DNA of 64,000 nucleotides from Clostridia bacterium (lineage in GTDB: Bacteria > Bacillota > Clostridia > Oscillospirales > Acutalibacteraceae). Positions within the stretch are counted from its first letter, which is position 1, and each line of letters starts with the position of its first letter. The stretch lies in NCBI GenBank assembly GCA_017537365.1, contig JAFYKZ010000001.1, forward strand, positions 1 through 64,000, read 5' to 3'. The translations under genes were made by a program, and so were the position numbers. The notes beneath the pieces were generated by a model. It saw only the letters and a program-made list of their open reading frames with translations, searched no databases and was not told where the DNA came from. Positions 59,241 to 64,000 of this stretch are shown piece by piece.

Positions 59241-60560
59241 ATGGTATCTATTATAGATTATGGTGCGGTAAACGATGGCAAAACATTATGCACTAAAAAT
59301 ATTCAAGAAGCGATAAATGCTTGTGCTGATAATGGTGGCACAGTTTATATTCCAACAGGCAAATATTTAACAGGCACTTTGCATTTATATGATAATATTC
59401 ATATATATTTTGAAAGCGGTGCTGTGCTTTTAGGTAGTAAAAATACCAGAGATGATTTTGAACCCGATGAAAAACGCGATTGTCCGCTATACCAGGATGC
59501 ATCGCATAGCTATTATAATCATAGCTTGTTTGTGGGAAAAAACTGCAAAAACATAACATTTTCTGGTTTTGGAACTATAGATATGCAATCCGCTTGGGAA
59601 ATGGATGAAAGAGATTTTGGTCCGAGCGTTATTGATTGCAAAAGAGGTGCTAAAACAATAACTCTTGTTGAGTGCGAAAATGTTGTTGTTAGAGATTTAA
59701 CCTTGCTTAATTCGACCGATTTAACCTTATATCTTTTGGGCTGCGAAAATGTTAGAGTACATGGCTTGAACATTGTGGGTCATATAGACGGTATTAGTCC
59801 TGATGCTTGCAAAAATGTGGTTATTTCTGATTGTATTGTTAAAACAGGTGATGATGGTATCGTTATCAAAAGCTCTTATTCGTTATCAAAGCATAAATTT
59901 TGCGAAAATGTTACTGTTACTAACTGTATTGTTTCGAGTCGTTGCAGTGCGATAAAGTTCGGGACAGAGTCTAATGCAGGTTATAGAAACATTACTGTTT
60001 CCAACTGCGTGGTTGAAAATACGAGGTTAAGCGGTTTGGCTCTTGAAATTGCTGATGGCGGTATTATGGAGGGTATAACCATTTCTAATATCACTATGCG
60101 AAATGTAGGAACACCGTTGTTTATTGTTTTGTGCAAGCGTGGTAGAGGACCTGGTATTACCGAAAACGGTATCGTTAGAAACATTTATATAAATAACTTT
60201 ATGGCTTATGGTCCTTATGAGCCCTGGCAGGCTTGTGTGCATGATTATTTTCATCAAGAAACCTTGCAAGAACCTCAAATTATAACAAGCTCTATAACAG
60301 GACTTAAAAATCAAAAGATAGAGAATGTTATACTTTCTAATGTTTACATAGAGGTACCTGGTGGCGAGGTTACAGATATGAAAAATTATATTGTTCCTGA
60401 AAACGAAACAGGATATCCTGAAAACAATATGTATGGTAATTTATCGGCTTATGGACTTTATTGCAGGCATTGCGATGGTCTTGTTCTTCATAATGTTAAA
60501 TTTAAGGCTTTAAAGGAAGATAAACGCGAAGCAATAGTTCTTGATGATGTTGCAAATTGA
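59241..60560 (+). CDS. GH28-like right-handed beta-helix glycosidase
   Basis: 439 residues. It opens with IIDYGAVNDGKTLCTKNIQEAINAC and GGTVYIPTGKYLTGTL, the typical start of pectin-acting beta-helix enzymes. Aspartates expected in the GH28 active site are in HIDGISPDAC (about 182-188) and TGDDGIVIKSS (about 203-213), followed by SAIKFGTES. There is no signal peptide. It would hydrolyse galacturonic acid or rhamnogalacturonan-type oligomers inside the cell. Substrate within the family is not certain. Confidence 0.83.
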   Translation: MVSIIDYGAVNDGKTLCTKNIQEAINACADNGGTVYIPTGKYLTGTLHLYDNIHIYFESGAVLLGSKNTRDDFEPDEKRDCPLYQDASHSYYNHSLFVGKNCKNITFSGFGTIDMQSAWEMDERDFGPSVIDCKRGAKTITLVECENVVVRDLTLLNSTDLTLYLLGCENVRVHGLNIVGHIDGISPDACKNVVISDCIVKTGDDGIVIKSSYSLSKHKFCENVTVTNCIVSSRCSAIKFGTESNAGYRNITVSNCVVENTRLSGLALEIADGGIMEGITISNITMRNVGTPLFIVLCKRGRGPGITENGIVRNIYINNFMAYGPYEPWQACVHDYFHQETLQEPQIITSSITGLKNQKIENVILSNVYIEVPGGEVTDMKNYIVPENETGYPENNMYGNLSAYGLYCRHCDGLVLHNVKFKALKEDKREAIVLDDVAN

Positions 60561-60587
60561 TATATATGTGGCAGGTTGGATGCTTAT

Positions 60588-62420
60588 ATGGAAAATATAG
60601 AAAAGTTGATTTTTGAATTTAAAAATCCGTCAAATAAATTTACACCGATACCTTTTTGGTTTTGGAATGATGATTTATCCGAGGAAGAAATAAAACGCCA
60701 AATAGGCGAATTTAATTCAAAGGGTGTTAACGGATTTATAATTCATCCTCGTATTGGTCTTCCTGAGAGTATTGAATATATGAGCGAGGAATGGCTCGGG
60801 TTTGTTAAGTTTGCGGTTTTAGAGGCAAAAAAGTATTCGATGAAGGTTATGCTTTATGATGAGGCCATGTATCCATCGGGTTCTTGTCATGGTGAAGTTA
60901 TAAAGACTAATCCTGATTTTGCTTCGAAGCGCTTGGTGATGAAAGAAGAGAACACCTGCTTAGAAGATGAAAAATTTGTTGCAGAAATTTCCAAAAACAA
61001 TAAAAAATATTATTTCTTTGAAGCATTTAGTAAGGGAACAATAAGAGGAATTCATTTTGGTGAGGATGATGGTGAACCTAATGCACCGCCGTCTGCAAAT
61101 TTGTTAGACCCGGATGCTGTTTCTTGTTTTATCAATTTAACCCATCAAAGATATTTTGATTTTCTTAAAGAAGAATTCGGAAAAACCATTATCGCTATTT
61201 TTACCGATGAGCCTATGATTTGCGGTCGTGTGCCATATAATTGTGTTCCTTGGACAAGCGGTTTAGAAAAAACTTTAAATCAAAAAGGTTTTAATACAGA
61301 TGATTTATATTATCTTTTTGAAAAAGATGATAGCGAGAAATCTAAAAAGGCAAATGATATTTTTGAAAATGTTGTTCGTGAGCGGTTAGAAGAAGCGTAT
61401 TATAATCAAATATCGGTTTGGTGCAAAAATCATTATATAGCATTTATCGGTCATCCTGAAAAATCAACCGATATTTCGGTGCTTAAATATTTTGATATTC
61501 CTTGCCAAGATATTGTTTGGCGATATGTTGCACCCGGGGAAGATACTGCTATAAATGGTCCTCATAGCACAATGGCAAAATGCGCATCAGATAGCGCAAG
61601 GCATAGGGGAAAACGCCGCAATGGAAATGAGTGTTTTGGCTGTTGCGGTCATACTGATGATAAATATGCATTTACTCGTAATGATATGAAATGGTATATA
61701 GATTGGCTTTTTGTAAGAGGTTGCAATCTTATCATTCCGCATGCATTTTTCTATTCTATCCGTGGCGCCCGTAAAGACGAAAGACCCCCTGATGTTGGTC
61801 TTAATAATTCGTTTTGGAGAGAATATAAAGAAATATCGGATTATATAAAGCGTTGCAGCGCAATGAATACCGATAGCAAAAATGTTACCGATATTGCAGT
61901 TTTATGCGGTGCAGATAATTTGCCTTGGAATGCTGCAAAAGAGCTTTTTGAATCTCAAATAGAGTTTAACTATTTGGAATATGATTTATTAAGTGAATGT
62001 GAAATATCAAATGCTAAATGCAAACTTAAAAACAATGAATATAAGATTTTAGTAATAGATGGTATTTATCCCGATGAAAAAGTAAATAAATATTTGCAAG
62101 AGTTTAAGGCTTCAGGCGGTATAGTTATAGATTATTCTAATCAATCCGAATTTATAGATGAGATTAGAGAATATAGTTCAACAATACTTAATATTTCTCC
62201 GGTCAATAATCTTCGCATAACTCATATAAATAAATATGGTGTTGATATATTATTCTGTGTAAACGAGGGAGAAGCCGAAATTGAAGCCTCTATAAATGAA
62301 AAGATTTTATATGTTTTAGATGCCGAGAGCGGCGAGGTTCTAAATTGCGAATGTGGGAAATACAAGTTATCTTTATTGCCGCGCAAAAGTTTGTATCTTA
62401 TTTTAGATAGTAAAAATTAA
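60588..62420 (+). CDS. GH106-like (alpha-L-rhamnosidase type) protein
   Basis: 610 residues from the ATG at 60588; a TTG at 60576 is in frame. The start resembles the GH106 group: PIPFWFWNDDLSEEEIKRQIGEFNSKG split by conserved NGFIIHPRIGL, then MLYDEAMYPSGSCHG and IFTDEPMICG, carboxylate-rich barrel strands. The length is shorter than many GH106 enzymes (often near 1000 residues), so C-terminal sandwich domains are reduced. No signal peptide. It probably removes rhamnose or a similar sugar from imported oligomers. Family assignment is by eye. Confidence 0.65.
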   Translation: MENIEKLIFEFKNPSNKFTPIPFWFWNDDLSEEEIKRQIGEFNSKGVNGFIIHPRIGLPESIEYMSEEWLGFVKFAVLEAKKYSMKVMLYDEAMYPSGSCHGEVIKTNPDFASKRLVMKEENTCLEDEKFVAEISKNNKKYYFFEAFSKGTIRGIHFGEDDGEPNAPPSANLLDPDAVSCFINLTHQRYFDFLKEEFGKTIIAIFTDEPMICGRVPYNCVPWTSGLEKTLNQKGFNTDDLYYLFEKDDSEKSKKANDIFENVVRERLEEAYYNQISVWCKNHYIAFIGHPEKSTDISVLKYFDIPCQDIVWRYVAPGEDTAINGPHSTMAKCASDSARHRGKRRNGNECFGCCGHTDDKYAFTRNDMKWYIDWLFVRGCNLIIPHAFFYSIRGARKDERPPDVGLNNSFWREYKEISDYIKRCSAMNTDSKNVTDIAVLCGADNLPWNAAKELFESQIEFNYLEYDLLSECEISNAKCKLKNNEYKILVIDGIYPDEKVNKYLQEFKASGGIVIDYSNQSEFIDEIREYSSTILNISPVNNLRITHINKYGVDILFCVNEGEAEIEASINEKILYVLDAESGEVLNCECGKYKLSLLPRKSLYLILDSKN

Positions 62421-62443
62421 TTCTATTAAAGGAGGTAAAAAGA

Positions 62444-63430
62444 GTGAAAATCACACCCGAAAAAATGCAGGAAATTTATGAAAAAATAAAAACCCCGTAT
62501 AAATACGGGGCAGTTGTTAAGGATAAAGATTTTTTAACCGATAGTCCAACTGTGTTTAAATATAACGGTAAATGGTATATGTATTTTATTAAAATACATA
62601 AAAATATAACCGACTCGGGTTATGAAACTCATTTTGCTTCGAGTGATAATCTCATAGATTGGAATTATGAGGGTAAGCTTTTTGAACGATTGGATGATGA
62701 TAGTTGGGATAGCAAGCAAATTGCAGGGTATGCAGCTTTTGTTGATATAAATTTTGGCGGTAGCAATGAAATAAAGCTCGTCAATGAAAAATATTATATG
62801 GCATATCTTGGCGGTAATTTAAACGGATATGAGACCGACCCGCTTTCTATTGGATTATCATTTTCAAATAACCCAACAAGTAAATTCACTAGATTTGAAA
62901 AACCGATTTTATCGCCCAAAGATAGCGATGCGCGCGAGTTTGAAACATTAACGCTTTATAAAAGCGATATGTTTATTGATGAGGATATGGTTTTAGGTTA
63001 TAAATATGTTAATGCTTATAATGCAAAGCCTTCGGATAATAAAGAACGCATATATTTAGCGGTTTCAGATGATGGTGAACATTGGAAACGCTTTTTAGAT
63101 GAGCCTATTATTGATGAAACTAAAACTATTGAAAACTTGCGTATTTCGGGCGACCCTCAAATAGTTAAAATCGATGATGTTTATGTTATGTTTTTCTTTA
63201 GGTGTATAAATAATGTCGGCGCATATAATACTTTTGCCTGTTCTAAAAATTTAGTTGATTGGACTGTTTGGAATGGAGAACCGTTAATAAAATCTGAATT
63301 TGAATGGGAAAACCGATATGCTCATAAGAGCTATGTTGTTAAAGAAAACAATGTGGTTTATCATTTTTATTGCGCGGTGAATAACCAGGGAGAAAGATTT
63401 ATCGCATTAGCAACATCAGAAGAGGTATAG
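62444..63430 (+). CDS. five-bladed beta-propeller glycosidase (GH43/GH117/GH130-like)
   Basis: 328 residues from a GTG at 62444 with AAAGGAGG upstream. Repeated blade patterns with DSPTVFKYNGKWYMYFI, HFASSDNLIDWNY, ISGDPQIVKIDDVYVMFFF and YNTFACSKNLVDWTVW are visible, and carboxylates at blade starts could be catalytic. No signal peptide. These families act on arabinose, xylose, galactose or mannose linkages, so the sugar cannot be named. It is the last gene of the cluster before a terminator. Confidence 0.75.
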   Translation: MKITPEKMQEIYEKIKTPYKYGAVVKDKDFLTDSPTVFKYNGKWYMYFIKIHKNITDSGYETHFASSDNLIDWNYEGKLFERLDDDSWDSKQIAGYAAFVDINFGGSNEIKLVNEKYYMAYLGGNLNGYETDPLSIGLSFSNNPTSKFTRFEKPILSPKDSDAREFETLTLYKSDMFIDEDMVLGYKYVNAYNAKPSDNKERIYLAVSDDGEHWKRFLDEPIIDETKTIENLRISGDPQIVKIDDVYVMFFFRCINNVGAYNTFACSKNLVDWTVWNGEPLIKSEFEWENRYAHKSYVVKENNVVYHFYCAVNNQGERFIALATSEEV

Positions 63431-63587
63431 AAGATTACTTTATATTAAAGTATATTAAACAAAAAATTCACTATATTTATAGTTATTTCTTTATAATTTA
63501 TAAGGAAAAAATCCAACACATTAATCAAAGAATAGGGGTTTTTACATTGCTCCTATAAATTGAGGGATAATAAGTGGTCGTAAAATT

Positions 63588-63627
63588 AACTCCACAAGTA
63601 AGAGTTTTAAATCTTGCTTGTGGAGTT
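63588..63627. terminator. terminator at the end of the carbohydrate cluster
   Basis: AACTCCACAAGTAAGA (63588-63603) pairs with TCTTGCTTGTGGAGTT (63612-63627) with one G-U pair, followed by TTCTGTATTT. It can serve the plus-strand cluster and the converging regulator. Confidence 0.85.
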
Positions 63628-63703
63628 TTCTGTATTTATATTAACAATTTTAAAATTATCATAGCGCTTAAATAAAAGAAAATGAAATTGGTATACAGAA
63701 GTT

Positions 63704-64000
63704 TTATATATTAAATTTTTTCTCAGGTTTAGTCAACGAACTTCGCTCTTTTATAGAAACAGGAACATAAATATGTTCATAGCTTTTTTGAGGATTTAAA
63801 AGTCTTTTATACAGAAGTTCGGCGGCAGTTCGCCCAATTTCGTATAGGTTTTGGTTTATAGAGGATAAATTATAGCTTTTCGAAAGAACAGTGTTATCGA
63901 AACCTATAATAGCGGGATGCTTATTGGAATTAGCAAATTTGTTAATAAGAATAACTGCGAGTTCGTCGGTTGAAGCGAAAATTGCGGAGGAGGTTAGATT
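63704..64000 (-). CDS. LacI-family regulator, 3' part only
   Basis: 98 codons are in the window; the 5' part with the HTH lies beyond the right edge. The visible part is the end of the periplasmic-binding-like sensor domain: IFASTDELAVILINKF, HPAIIGFDNT, LSSINQNLYEIGRTAAELLYKRL and a VPVSIKERSS strand, all typical for LacI/GalR proteins. It has no Met in this stretch, which is why simple start-to-stop searches miss it. It probably controls the carbohydrate cluster together with the AraC protein. Confidence 0.85.
   Translation of the reverse strand, partial: NLTSSAIFASTDELAVILINKFANSNKHPAIIGFDNTVLSKSYNLSSINQNLYEIGRTAAELLYKRLLNPQKSYEHIYVPVSIKERSSLTKPEKKFNI

Noticed and set aside
1-64000. CRISPR arrays, rRNA operons, complete tRNA genes, insertion sequences
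   Set aside because: Looked for regular short repeats, rRNA-like segments, full cloverleafs and transposase genes; none were found apart from the broken tRNA-Pro and the TnpV-type gene.

Overview
The window looks like low-GC Firmicutes DNA, most likely a gut Clostridia of the Ruminococcaceae/Oscillospiraceae type. The evidence is AT-rich codon use, strong GGAGG ribosome sites, a 3D/G5 YabE-type wall protein, a type I dockerin, a TnpV-type element protein, and a pgk-tpiA-gpmI glycolysis cluster. This placement is inference; no rRNA gene is present to confirm it.

Bases 1 to about 32,000 are accessory DNA, probably the right part of a large integrated element whose left end and integrase lie outside the window. 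It opens with a sigma-factor-like gene cut by the window edge. Next is a compact RiPP-type locus: a consensus promoter, an unreported 34-residue Cys-rich peptide gene with a Gly-Gly before CxxCxxCxC, a hairpin, and a radical SAM/SPASM maturase. A Sel1-repeat protein and three tandem paralogues of unknown function follow. On the other strand lies a two-gene unit, an HTH-NACHT ATPase overlapping a YdcF-like protein. From 9.4 to 31 kb runs a long, mostly plus-strand set of tightly packed genes. It holds tiny zinc-ribbon proteins, a four-helix membrane protein with an OmpA-like lipoprotein, a DnaA-like ATPase, a Lon-type ATPase without protease domain beside a membrane HExxH protein, an ankyrin protein, three metallophosphoesterases (one frameshifted), a MazG-like protein and a HExxH lipoprotein. 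It ends in a striking trio: a radical SAM protein with zinc ribbons, a DnaA-like ATPase fused to an S51 peptidase, and a GyrB-like protein whose ATP-site residues are lost. Three small minus-strand genes, including TnpV, close the element next to the 3' end of rlmD.

Bases 32,000 to 42,730 are core chromosome: rlmD, yabE, trmO, a small membrane protein, trmL, pgk-tpiA-gpmI, nadE and a 1-phosphofructokinase, separated by clear hairpin terminators. At 42,789 to 42,833 is the 3' half of a tRNA-Pro gene without its 5' half, probably an old attachment site.

Bases 43,300 to 64,000 are a carbohydrate-use cluster bracketed by an AraC regulator and a LacI-type regulator (cut by the right edge). It encodes a sugar-binding lipoprotein, three related clan GH-A hydrolases aimed at three places (membrane-anchored, secreted with a dockerin, cytoplasmic), a 1292-residue membrane-anchored protein made only of repeated binding-type modules, a purple-acid-phosphatase-like lipoprotein, an esterase, a GH28-like protein, a GH106-like protein and a beta-propeller glycosidase. 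The mix points to a pectin-like or rhamnose-containing plant polysaccharide: large chains bound and cut outside, oligomers finished inside. No ABC permease genes are in the window.
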